Positions 43,047-51,391 of a stretch of DNA of 64,000 bases are shown piece by piece. The notes under the pieces are model-generated. The model was not told the origin of the DNA, ran no database searches, and worked only from the letters and a program-made list of their open reading frames with translations. The stretch lies in contig NZ_JAJOMB010000016.1 of assembly GCF_021129305.1 (NCBI RefSeq), forward strand, positions 62,001 through 126,000, written 5' to 3'. Each line of letters starts with the position of its first letter. Positions within the stretch are counted from its first letter, which is position 1. A program made the translations under genes and the position numbers. The DNA is from Kineosporia babensis (GTDB lineage Bacteria; Actinomycetota; Actinomycetes; Actinomycetales; Kineosporiaceae).

Positions 43047-44749
43047 ACCAAGGACTGCCGGTTGCCGGCGGCCGGGAAACGGCCATTCAGGTGTGGCAGC
43101 TCAGCCGCGGCTACCGGCTCCGGCTCGCCGCGACCGGAGCGCTGGGGCTCCTCAGCACCGGCGCCGACCTGGTCGTTCCCGTAGCCATCGGATTCCTCGT
43201 CGACCGCGCTCAGGCAGGCACCGCGAATCTGGCCACCGTGCTGACGGTTACGGCCGTGATGGCCCTTTCCGCAGTTCTCGGCGCGAGCGGCACCGCACTG
43301 ACGATCGTGCTCGCCACCCACGTGTACCACTCGCTCCTGGCCGCACTGCGCGAGCGACTCGTCGAGCACACGATGACGCTCCCGCAGCACCTCGTCGAGC
43401 AGGCCGGCACCGGTGACCTGATCTCCCGCTCCAGCGACGACGTCAACGCGGTCGCCGATGCCGCTCCCACCGTGATCCCGGCCATCACCGTCACCGTTTT
43501 CACCATCGTCGTCTCCTTGGGTGGGCTCGCTGCACTGGAATGGCCCTACGCAGCCTCTTTCGCCGTCGCGCTACCGGTCTACCTGCTGGCCGTGCGGTGG
43601 TTCCTGCGCACCGGGCCGGGGGTCTACCGGGCCGAGCGCACGGCGATGAGCGCGCGGGCCCAGCAGATCCTCGAGTCCCAGCGTGGCTACGCCACCGTGC
43701 TCGGCTTCGGGATCGCCGAGCAACGTCATCAGGCCGTGATGACGGACTCCTGGCGGGTCGCCGTGCAGTCGCTGCGCGCCCGCACCGTGCTCAGCATGCT
43801 CAACGCCCGGCTGAACCTCGGGGAATACCTGAGCCTGGCCACCGTGCTCGTCGTCGGCTTCGCGCTCATCCGACTCGAGGCATCGACCGTCGGCGGCGCC
43901 ACCACCGCCATGCTGCTCGTGCTGCGTCTGCTCGGACCGCTCAACCAGCTGCTGCTGGTCGTCGACACCCTCCAGTCCGCCCTCACCTCGCTGAGCCGCA
44001 TGCTCGGCGCCGTCACGACAGTGCCGGTCCCGCCGGGCAATTCACAGCAGACCGCGGGCCGCGCCGTGCAACTCGACCAAGTCTCGTTCCGCTACGGCCA
44101 GGGACCACTGGTACTGGACCACATCGTCCTCAATGTCCCGCCCGGGCAGCACCTGGCCGTCGTCGGCGTCTCCGGAGCAGGCAAGACCACCCTCGCCGGT
44201 CTGGTCGCCGGCACCCACCTACCCGAGAGCGGGACCGTGATCCGCCCCCGCCGGACCGCGATGATCACCCAGGAGATCCACGTCTTCGCGGGCACGCTGC
44301 GAGACAACCTCACCCTCGCCGCCCCCGAGGCCGGCGACCGTGAGATCCAGGCCGCACTGGCAGCCACCGGCGCCGTCGAGATCCTCGACCACGCCCCGAA
44401 CGGCCTGGACACGATACTGGGGGTGAACGGGCACCCGATCACCGAAGCGCAGGCACAACAACTCGCCCTCGCTCGCCTCCTCCTGGCCGACGCAGACCTG
44501 GTGATCCTCGACGAGGCCACCGCCGAAGCCGGATCCACCTACGCCGGCGAACTCGACCGGGCTGCCGACGCGGTTCTTGCCGGGCGCACCGCCATCGTGG
44601 TCGCCCACCGACTCTCCCAAGCAGCAACCTGCGACCAGATCGTGGTGATGGAGCAAGGCCGGATCATCGAGACCGGCCAGCACGACGAACTCCTCACCGC
44701 CGGCGGTGTGTATGCCAGGTTGTGGGCGGCTTGGGAGAGCGACCGGTAA
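43043..44749 (+). CDS. ABC transporter half with intact Walker motifs and lost signature
   Basis: A 568-residue membrane-ATPase fusion, last gene of the siderophore operon. Walker A GVSGAGKTT, Q-loop MITQEIHVFAG, Walker B LVILDEATA and switch His VVAHRLSQA are intact, but the LSGGQ signature reads ITEAQAQQLALARLLL. With the preceding half it makes one complete ATP site (its Walker motifs, partner's signature) and one dead site. GTG at 43043 overlaps the previous stop. It ends 10 bp before the convergent RHS toxin gene with no evident terminator between, so the two messages would overlap. Confidence 0.9.
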   Translation: MNQGLPVAGGRETAIQVWQLSRGYRLRLAATGALGLLSTGADLVVPVAIGFLVDRAQAGTANLATVLTVTAVMALSAVLGASGTALTIVLATHVYHSLLAALRERLVEHTMTLPQHLVEQAGTGDLISRSSDDVNAVADAAPTVIPAITVTVFTIVVSLGGLAALEWPYAASFAVALPVYLLAVRWFLRTGPGVYRAERTAMSARAQQILESQRGYATVLGFGIAEQRHQAVMTDSWRVAVQSLRARTVLSMLNARLNLGEYLSLATVLVVGFALIRLEASTVGGATTAMLLVLRLLGPLNQLLLVVDTLQSALTSLSRMLGAVTTVPVPPGNSQQTAGRAVQLDQVSFRYGQGPLVLDHIVLNVPPGQHLAVVGVSGAGKTTLAGLVAGTHLPESGTVIRPRRTAMITQEIHVFAGTLRDNLTLAAPEAGDREIQAALAATGAVEILDHAPNGLDTILGVNGHPITEAQAQQLALARLLLADADLVILDEATAEAGSTYAGELDRAADAVLAGRTAIVVAHRLSQAATCDQIVVMEQGRIIETGQHDELLTAGGVYARLWAAWESDR

Positions 44750-44759
44750 CAGCGGGCGG

Positions 44760-47700
44760 TCAGGAGTCCGCTGCCGCCGCCTCCTTGGCCGCCTCCCGCT
44801 TCAGCTTCTTGTAGAGCCGTTCACCCGCCGCGTCGGAGGCCGAGTGGTCGCCGAAGTCCCGGAAGAAATGCACGTTCTTGTACGTGTACTCGACGTGGGC
44901 CTTGAGGCTGTCGACCTGGCTCTGGTTCAGCCGCTCGGGATAGTGCTTGCCGATGTCGTCCAGATAGTGCATCAGCCCACCGGCGGCCCGCTTGTCGACC
45001 GCCATCGCGTCGTTGACCACCTCCTTGTAGGCACCGTAGCTGTCACCCGCCTTGATCTTGTCGCCCAGCCACTTCGCCCACTGGGAGGCCGTCTCGCCGC
45101 TGCCGGTGGAGGTGATGCCCAGACCCATGCCGTCCTGGCCCGCGCGGTGAGCGCCGTACGGGATGCTCATCGCGATCTCGTCGTCCTCCCCGTCCCGGTT
45201 CTTGCCTCGCCAGCCGCCCAGTTCGGTCGCCTTCATCGGCATCACGTGCTCGCTCTCCCAGTTCTTGTCCAGGGAGAACTCCTTCACGTTCTTGTGCGGC
45301 CCGACCGCCTGGACGTAGCCCTTCGAGTCCGGGAACTTGCCGCCGTACGTCATGTCCCGCTGCCCCAGGAGCTTGGCCGCTTCCGAGAGGTCGTCGGGAT
45401 TCTTCGCCGCGGCCGGTGTGCTGAACTGGTCCCAGGCCTCCCGGTAGTTCTCCGGCTCGACCCGCTTGCGCTTGCAGGCCTTCCCGGCCAGACCGAGCGG
45501 GTCGATCCAGACCATCGGATTGCGGACGTAGGCCACCGGGTTGGGTGCCGGGGCCAGACCGAGCGGGTCCGGGCTGAGGTAACGGCCCGTCTCCGGGTCG
45601 TAGTAGCGCTGGTTGTTGTAGTGGAAACCGGTTTCGGGGTCCAGGTACTGCCCGGGCATCCGGATCGGGATGCCGTTGCCGCTACCGTGCTCGGTCCCCT
45701 CGGCGTCCCGGCCCCAGATCGTGCCCCGGCGCTGCCAGCGCACCTCGCCCGCGGTGTCGACCAGCGCGACCGGGTTGCCGATGACGTCGTTCACCACCAT
45801 GGTCAGGCTCTGCCCCAGCACCACCTCCCGGTCGGCGTGCTGCTCGTACTGGGCCACCGGCCCGTTCGCGACGCTCAGACCGTGCCAGGTCCGCGCGTCC
45901 GAGCGCCCGGCCCGGTCGGTCCGGATCTCCTCGACCAGCATGGCGCCCGACCAGATGTACTCCGTGCGCTCCACCACCCGGTCCCGCTGGCCGGCCGGCT
46001 CCAGCCGGTCCTTGGCGATCCGCCGGCCCAGCGGGTCGTACACGTAGCGCCAGCGCTGCCCGTCCGACGTGGTCACCCCGGTCAGCCGGCCGTCGGCGTT
46101 CCAGGTGTAGCGCTGCCCCTCGGCCGACGAGCGCTCCCGTGACACCGTGCGTCCGTTGGCGTCGTAGTCGTACCAGGTCTGCCCGGCGCGCACGACGCGA
46201 CTGCCGCTGTACTCACGGGCTCCGCCGACCGCACCGGCTCCGGCCCAGTCCGCGTTCACCACGTCGCCGTTGCCGTTGTAGGCGTACGTCTCGACGGCTG
46301 TGCCTTCCTCGGTCCGTACCGCGAGAACCCTTCCGGTGAGGTCCAGTTCGATCTGGCGCTCACCGTTCGGGTCACTGACCTGGACCGGATCGCTGTCCGG
46401 GCCGTAGGCGGTGCGTTGCCAGTAGACCGGTTTCATGCTCGCGGGGTTCGTGACGTCACCGCTGAGCACGAGCCGGTCGAGGGAGCGGCCCATCGCGTCG
46501 GCCGTGTGGGCGGAGAACACCCGGTTGTCCAGCCGCCGGAAGGCTTCGTAACCGTTGCTGTCGTAGCCGATGTCCAGCCGGTGCCGGGCGGTGTGCAGCA
46601 TGATCGGCCGGCCCACCACGTCGTACTCCCAGACCGCGGCGCCGCCGGCCGGAGTCAGACGCCCGACCACACGGCCGTTCTCGTCGTAACTGGTGTGCAC
46701 CGTGCGGTCGTTGACGGTCTCCGCGATCACCCGGCCCATCGCGTCCCGTTCCAGGGTGACCTTGGCGTGGGTGCCGATGACCTGCACCATCCGGCCCATC
46801 GCGTCGTACCGGTACCGGGTCTCACCCGCACTGTTGCGCCGGGCGGCCAGGTTGCCCCGGGCGTCCCAGGCGTAGTCGGTCACCTCGCCCGAGGGGTCCC
46901 GCTCGCCGATCAGGTTGCCGGCCGCGTCATGCCGGTACTCGGTGCGGCGGTCGTCGAAATCGGTCTCGGCGATCCGCCTTCCGGCGGCGTCGTACTCGAA
47001 CCGCCAGCTGCGGCCCTCCGGATTGGTCCACTCGATCAGCCGCAGTTCGGTGTCGTGCCGGTAGCGGGTGCGGGCGCCGTCCGGTTCGACCGTCTCCTCC
47101 AGCAGGTCGAACCCGGTGTAGCTGTGGGTCGTGGTCCGGCCGGCGCCGTCGGTGTAGGAGACCGGGTTGCCCTCGCCGTCGTAGACCCAGCGCTGGATCA
47201 GGCCGGTCGGGTCTACCATTTCGGTCAGCTCGCCGTCCACGGTGTACCGGTAGGTCGTGCGGTTGCCCTGGTCGTCGATCTCCTCGGTGGTACGGCCGAA
47301 CCGGTCCCGGACGAACCGCAGCGTCTGCCCCTGCGCATTGCTGACCAGAGTAGGCAGGCCGGCGGCATCCCACTCGGCGGACTCGCTCACGTTCTCCGCC
47401 AGCTCACCCGAGCCCTCGTAGTCGTACCCGTAGCCCATGCCCGAGGGGGTCGACTCGCTGACCACCCGGCCGTTCTCGTCGTACTCGCGCCGCCAGACGG
47501 CTCCGTCCGGCTGGGTCACCTGGGAGACCTGGCCAGGGGCGGAGTGCTCGAACGTCATCCGGCGGCCGTCCGCCGACTCGATCGCGACCACGTCACCGTT
47601 CGCGTCGTGACTGAAACGCGTCGTCCCGCCGAGGGCGTCGGTGCGCGAGAGCAGGTTGTGCTGCACGTCCCACTCGGAACGGACGGTGCCGCCCAGCGGA

Positions 47701-49697
47701 TCGGTCTGCGCCACCAGCTGCAGCTCGTCGTTCAGGGTGAAAGTGGTGACATTGCCGAGAGAGTCGGTGACCTTCGTGGCCCCGGGGGCGTAGTCGTAGC
47801 CGTAGGAGAGGTAGCCGTCCTTGCCCTCCGTGCGCACGCATCGGTTCTGATCGTCGTACTCGTAGCGGAACCACATGTCGTTGCGGTCACGCCAGCGCAC
47901 GATCCGGCCCTGGTCGTCGTAGTCGTAGTGCAGCAGGCGCCCTTCGGAGTCACCGATCGCGGTGAGGCGGCGCCGTTCGTCATAGGCGAACGTACGTACC
48001 AGCAACGGACGATCGCCGTGGACGTCCGTGGGCGCGTCGGCTCGCGGGAGCATCCGCAGAGCGCAGACCAGACCGGCCTCGTTGTGCTCCACTCCCACCC
48101 GGTAGCCCCCGGAGTGCCGGATCAGCGTGATCCGGTCGAACTCGTCGCGGTCCACCTCGATGCGCTGGCCGTGCCGGCCGGCCACGGCCAGGAGCGGGGC
48201 CTCACCCTCCTCGTCGGCCGCACCGAAGAACAGGCTGCCGGCGCCGTCGGGATTGTCGATCGCGAAACCTTCCTCGGTCCGGCGCAGCGGGGCGGCCGCG
48301 CCGTGCACCGGCAGTTCCCGACCGGTCTCGCCGGGCATCGCGTAGCTGAGGATCATCCCGGCGGCGCTGATCAGGTGCACCGTGTCGCCCTGCACGATCA
48401 GCCGCTGGTCGAGCCAGGAGGCCCAGGTCGGGCCGAACGCGCGGCCGAACCGGTGGTCGCTGAGGTGGGCCCGGTGCAGGTGCAGCGGGAGCCGGCCGGG
48501 CAGGTGCAGGTCGCTCTGGTCGATGAACATCCGCCCGGTGGCCACGTCCACCGGGTCACCGCAGGCGGGGATGCCCTTGATGTCCTTCGAGGTGATCTTC
48601 GGGACGGTGTTGATCTTGCCGATCGGGCCGCCGAGGCCCTTCTTCACGATGTCCTTGAGACCGGCGCCGAGGCTCTTGATGTTGGCGACCAGGTTCTTCA
48701 GGATGTCCTTGGCGCCGGTCAGGGCGGCCTTGCCGATCGCCTTGAGACCGCCCTGCTTGAACAGCGCCGAGACCTTGCCGATGGTGGTCAGGCCCTTGAT
48801 CCCGGGAATCACCCCGAGCAGGCCGAACACCAGGTCCATGATGTTGCCCTTGCCCTGGGCGAAGTCGACTATCGCCTTCACCAGGAGGATCGCGCCGGCG
48901 ATCAGCGCGATCCAGGCGAACGGGCCGCCGAAGATGATCGCCAGCACCCCGAACACGATCGCCAGCACCTCGGCGATCTTGCAGATGATCTCCCACAGGC
49001 CCTTGAAGAAGTCGGCCAGCTTCTCCCAGAAGCTGCGCGGGCGGATGCCTGCGTCGGAGGCCTCGTCGATCGCCCGGACCGCTTCTTTTGCTGCCCCTTC
49101 GCGCAGTTGCCGGGCTTGCTCGGCCATCCGCTTGGCTGCGTCCAGAGCGCTCTGCGCGGCGCCGACCGCCCCCTGGGCATCGGACTGGCGCTGCTGGGCG
49201 GCCTGCGCGTCGCGCACCGCCTGGGCCACCTGGTCCTTGTCCGGCTCGGGGGCGTCCTTCTCCGGATTCTGCAGCTTGTCAGCGTTTTTCGAGGCAGCAC
49301 CGGCATCGTCGGTGGCCGCCGCCAGGGCCGCGGTCGCACTGCTCAGCGAGGCCCGGGCCTCGCGGCCGTCGGCCAGCGCCCGGTCGGCCTGCCCCTGGGC
49401 CTGCTCCAGCACCGGGGCGAAGCGGGTCAGTGCCTCACCACACATCTCGTGCGAGGTGTAGAGCTTGCGCAACTGCTCGGGGAACTCGCCGAACTGATTG
49501 CGGAAGGCGTCGCCCGACTGCCCCACCCAGGTCATCACGGCGCTGTCCCCGGCCATCGAGGTCACCTGGCGGTAGCACCGCTCGGCGGTGTCGGCGAAGT
49601 CCAGGAAGCGCCCGGCCAGCGTCTCCACGTTGGCCGGGTCGCCCGGGGTCGGGTCCCCGTCCAGGTCCAGGACGTACCAGTCACTCGGCCGGGCCAC
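44760..49697 (-). CDS. WXG-type RHS polymorphic toxin
   Basis: A 1645-residue polymorphic toxin. Residues 1-100 resemble a WXG100 domain (Trp57-Val-Gly59 in MTWVGQSGDAF), the entry signal for type VII-like secretion. 95-215 is Ala/Gln-rich coiled coil, and 236-300 two hydrophobic stretches. A DUF6531-like pretoxin segment begins near 380 (CGDPVDVATGRMFI). 480-1370 hold many YD/RHS repeats. The shell closes with the RHS core signature YDPETGRYLSPDPLGL and WIDPLGL, ending at 1403. The last 242 residues (encoded 44763-45488) are the toxin tail, with WESEHVMPMKA (Glu1483-His1484) and PYGAHRAGQDG (His1517), perhaps a nuclease; this is inference. The GTG at 49697 has AAGGAG 6 nt upstream. No immunity gene follows. 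Confidence 0.9.
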   Translation of the reverse strand: MARPSDWYVLDLDGDPTPGDPANVETLAGRFLDFADTAERCYRQVTSMAGDSAVMTWVGQSGDAFRNQFGEFPEQLRKLYTSHEMCGEALTRFAPVLEQAQGQADRALADGREARASLSSATAALAAATDDAGAASKNADKLQNPEKDAPEPDKDQVAQAVRDAQAAQQRQSDAQGAVGAAQSALDAAKRMAEQARQLREGAAKEAVRAIDEASDAGIRPRSFWEKLADFFKGLWEIICKIAEVLAIVFGVLAIIFGGPFAWIALIAGAILLVKAIVDFAQGKGNIMDLVFGLLGVIPGIKGLTTIGKVSALFKQGGLKAIGKAALTGAKDILKNLVANIKSLGAGLKDIVKKGLGGPIGKINTVPKITSKDIKGIPACGDPVDVATGRMFIDQSDLHLPGRLPLHLHRAHLSDHRFGRAFGPTWASWLDQRLIVQGDTVHLISAAGMILSYAMPGETGRELPVHGAAAPLRRTEEGFAIDNPDGAGSLFFGAADEEGEAPLLAVAGRHGQRIEVDRDEFDRITLIRHSGGYRVGVEHNEAGLVCALRMLPRADAPTDVHGDRPLLVRTFAYDERRRLTAIGDSEGRLLHYDYDDQGRIVRWRDRNDMWFRYEYDDQNRCVRTEGKDGYLSYGYDYAPGATKVTDSLGNVTTFTLNDELQLVAQTDPLGGTVRSEWDVQHNLLSRTDALGGTTRFSHDANGDVVAIESADGRRMTFEHSAPGQVSQVTQPDGAVWRREYDENGRVVSESTPSGMGYGYDYEGSGELAENVSESAEWDAAGLPTLVSNAQGQTLRFVRDRFGRTTEEIDDQGNRTTYRYTVDGELTEMVDPTGLIQRWVYDGEGNPVSYTDGAGRTTTHSYTGFDLLEETVEPDGARTRYRHDTELRLIEWTNPEGRSWRFEYDAAGRRIAETDFDDRRTEYRHDAAGNLIGERDPSGEVTDYAWDARGNLAARRNSAGETRYRYDAMGRMVQVIGTHAKVTLERDAMGRVIAETVNDRTVHTSYDENGRVVGRLTPAGGAAVWEYDVVGRPIMLHTARHRLDIGYDSNGYEAFRRLDNRVFSAHTADAMGRSLDRLVLSGDVTNPASMKPVYWQRTAYGPDSDPVQVSDPNGERQIELDLTGRVLAVRTEEGTAVETYAYNGNGDVVNADWAGAGAVGGAREYSGSRVVRAGQTWYDYDANGRTVSRERSSAEGQRYTWNADGRLTGVTTSDGQRWRYVYDPLGRRIAKDRLEPAGQRDRVVERTEYIWSGAMLVEEIRTDRAGRSDARTWHGLSVANGPVAQYEQHADREVVLGQSLTMVVNDVIGNPVALVDTAGEVRWQRRGTIWGRDAEGTEHGSGNGIPIRMPGQYLDPETGFHYNNQRYYDPETGRYLSPDPLGLAPAPNPVAYVRNPMVWIDPLGLAGKACKRKRVEPENYREAWDQFSTPAAAKNPDDLSEAAKLLGQRDMTYGGKFPDSKGYVQAVGPHKNVKEFSLDKNWESEHVMPMKATELGGWRGKNRDGEDDEIAMSIPYGAHRAGQDGMGLGITSTGSGETASQWAKWLGDKIKAGDSYGAYKEVVNDAMAVDKRAAGGLMHYLDDIGKHYPERLNQSQVDSLKAHVEYTYKNVHFFRDFGDHSASDAAGERLYKKLKREAAKEAAAADS

Positions 49698-50039
49698 GGC
49701 ATTCTCCTTGCTGCGCGGTGCTTCTCACTGACACGTCAGGCTCACCGGCCGAACCGCGCGCCCGGGTGGCGAGAGCCGCCGTTCGCGTCGTCCTGCGGGT
49801 GGTTCAGTTCTGTTCCTCGGGGCGCGTTCTCATCGGCCGTGCCGGTGCGTGAGCACTCCGGCACCGTCAGCGCACCTGGCGCCGCGTGTTGCCGTCCTCA
49901 CTCAAAGTGCCTGCCACCCGGCCTACCTCACGGCCGACCGGAAGGACAGCCACCAATAAACCATATACAAGGGCAGAGATGACAAGGCTCTTGAATGGTG
50001 CATAGGGTGTGCGCCGATCGAGAAAGGGGCTGGTCATCG
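49698..50039. promoter_or_regulatory. Divergent region between RHS toxin and WXG100 genes
   Basis: A 342-bp gap between divergent genes. No coding signal is convincing. The segment 49957-50012 is strikingly A/T-rich for this genome (CAATAAACCATATACAAGG), so promoters in one or both directions are likely there. AAAGGGG precedes the WXG100 start. I see no strong inverted repeat. Confidence 0.4.
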
Positions 50040-50339
50040 ATGGCCGACCGGTTGTCCGTCGATCTCGACGGGCTGGAGAGTTTTTCGTCCGACCTGGGTA
50101 TCATCCGCGCGACCATGGCCGATGCCGGTTCCTGGATGCGCCAGTTCGACGGCGAACTCGGTGGCGACGACGTGGACGGCGCGGTGAACCACTTCGAGAG
50201 CCACTGGAGCGACGGCCGCGGCCGGGTGGACAAGAACTGCGAGAACTTCGTCAAGCTGGTGAACCAGGCGGTGGAGAACATCCGCAAGGCCGACGAGGAT
50301 CTCGAGAAACAGCTGGTGCAGAGCGGGGAGACGGCGTGA
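50040..50339 (+). CDS. WXG100-family (Esx-like) protein
   Basis: A 99-residue helical-hairpin protein of WXG100 size. The turn between helices reads FESHWSDGRGRVD, a W-x-x-G variant of the WXG turn, and both flanking helices are amphipathic. Such proteins are secreted as dimers by type VII systems or act as chaperones for larger substrates. AAAGGGG precedes the ATG at 50040; a longer version starting at 49995 is open but adds a non-helical Cys/Arg-rich leader. The stop overlaps the next gene as GTGA. It may partner the RHS toxin encoded divergently. Confidence 0.8.
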   Translation: MADRLSVDLDGLESFSSDLGIIRATMADAGSWMRQFDGELGGDDVDGAVNHFESHWSDGRGRVDKNCENFVKLVNQAVENIRKADEDLEKQLVQSGETA

Positions 50340-50953
50340 GCCCGAGTACGGCCCGGGCCACCGGATTCGCGATCAGCGTCCCGGACGGCTGGCTGGAGGT
50401 GGACCTGCACCCCGACTCCCGCAACGCCTCGATCAACGATCTGGTGACCCGTCAGGTCAAGGAGGTCCCGGAGCTGCGCGAGCACCGCGCGGCCCTGGTA
50501 CGGGCGCTGCGCAGCGCCGCGCGCAGTGCGCACGCCGCCGGGGCGGCCTACACCGCCAGCATGATCCAGCCGATCGAGGACGCGGTGATCGCGGCGAACG
50601 TGACGATCAGCATCGTCGAGGCGCCGAACGAGGAGAACGCCTCCGAGACGATCGTGGCGCACCTGGCGGAGATCCCCCGCGGCGCCGGTGAGGATCCGGT
50701 CTGGCGCGAGGTCACCAGCACGGAACTGCCCGGTATCGGCCGGGTTCCGCGCACCCAGGGGGTCGAGGACATCACCATGCCCGAGGGCTCCGGCTGGATC
50801 CGCTCGGTCATCATGCAGACGTTCGTCCCCGTCCCGGGTTCGGCCGGTAAGGTCGCCCTGGTCACCTGCAGCAGCCCGATCCTGGCGCTGAGCACCGAGC
50901 TGATCGACCTTTTCGACGCGGTGACCTCGACCTTCCGGTTCCTCGAGAACTGA
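50336..50953 (+). CDS. Secretion-locus protein with LpqN-like PDGW motif, unknown function
   Basis: A 205-residue protein with no signal peptide or TM helix. It opens GFAISVPDGWLEVDLHPD, recalling LpqN-type domains and other P-x-G-W beta domains common near actinobacterial WXG100 genes. A helical stretch (RALRSAARSAHAAGAAYTAS) and a beta-rich end (SVIMQTFVPVPGSAGKVALV) follow. The GTG at 50336 overlaps the WXG100 stop by 4 bp, so the two are coupled. An adaptor or chaperone for the secretion system is possible; I do not assign a role. Confidence 0.7.
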   Translation: MSPSTARATGFAISVPDGWLEVDLHPDSRNASINDLVTRQVKEVPELREHRAALVRALRSAARSAHAAGAAYTASMIQPIEDAVIAANVTISIVEAPNEENASETIVAHLAEIPRGAGEDPVWREVTSTELPGIGRVPRTQGVEDITMPEGSGWIRSVIMQTFVPVPGSAGKVALVTCSSPILALSTELIDLFDAVTSTFRFLEN

Positions 50954-50982
50954 TTCCGGCTCTCCCTTTCCTCCCGTCCGCA

Positions 50983-51010
50983 ACCGTGCGGCACGGGTCG
51001 TCCGCACGGT
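50983..51010 (+). other. Hairpin between secretion-locus genes
   Basis: ACCGTGCGG at 50983-50991 and CCGCACGGT at 51002-51010 form a perfect 9-bp stem with a 10-nt loop, just ahead of the ribosome site (GAGAGGA) of the next WXG100 gene. It could be a partial terminator, or a 5' cap that stabilises the downstream message so that the small secreted protein is made in excess. Confidence 0.5.
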
Positions 51011-51026
51011 CTGAGAGGACAGCACC

Positions 51027-51326
51027 ATGGCGAGCAACGTCAATGTGACCTATGAAGAGATGCGCACCGCGAGCAACAAGCTCAACGCGGGCAAGGACGA
51101 CATCCTCGGCAAGCTCTCCGAGCTGAAGAACATGATCAACACCCTGGTGAACGAGGGCTACGTCACCGACAAGTCGAGCAAGAAGTTCGACGAGAACTAC
51201 ACCGAGTTCAACGACGGCGCAACGAAGATGGCGGAGGGCCTGGAGGGCCTGGCCAGCTACCTCGAGGCCGCGGCCGACGCGTTCGAGCAGGCCGACACCG
51301 ACCTGGCCTCCGCGATCAACAAGTAG
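51027..51326 (+). CDS. WXG100-family (EsxA-like) protein with altered turn
   Basis: A 99-residue, two-helix protein (VTYEEMRTASNKLNAGKDDI, then the second helix ending AADAFEQADTDLASAINK). The turn reads NEGYVTDKSSKKFDENY, so the Trp and Gly of W-x-G are replaced by Tyr and Thr, while the alternating FDENYTEF pattern of the family is kept. It is unusually Lys/Asn-rich for this genome, as small secreted helical proteins often are. GAGAGGA precedes the ATG by about 9 nt. A strong two-way terminator follows. It is a probable substrate or partner of the EccC ATPase encoded convergently. Confidence 0.85.
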   Translation: MASNVNVTYEEMRTASNKLNAGKDDILGKLSELKNMINTLVNEGYVTDKSSKKFDENYTEFNDGATKMAEGLEGLASYLEAAADAFEQADTDLASAINK

Positions 51327-51338
51327 GCCCGTCCGTCC

Positions 51339-51386
51339 CGACGAGGGCCGGTCTTCCCGAGGTTTCGGGAGGACCGGCCCTCGTCG
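51339..51386. terminator. Bidirectional terminator, 21-bp stem
   Basis: Arms 51339-51359 and 51366-51386 pair over 21 bp with a single G-U, closing on a 6-nt loop. It lies 12 bp after the WXG100 stop and 5 bp before the stop of the convergent eccC-like gene. Confidence 0.9.
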
Positions 51387-51391
51387 TCGTC

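Noticed and set aside
46416-49982. Long open frame of about 1190 codons opposite the RHS toxin
   Set aside because: It mirrors the RHS gene in a GC-rich frame, its product is low-complexity Val/Gly/Arg/Pro, and it has no domain. The RHS frame carries clear repeats and a strong ribosome site.
50336-50953. PDGW protein as immunity protein for the RHS toxin
   Set aside because: It is coupled to a WXG100 gene on the other strand, and similar proteins occur in secretion loci; nothing ties it to the toxin tail.
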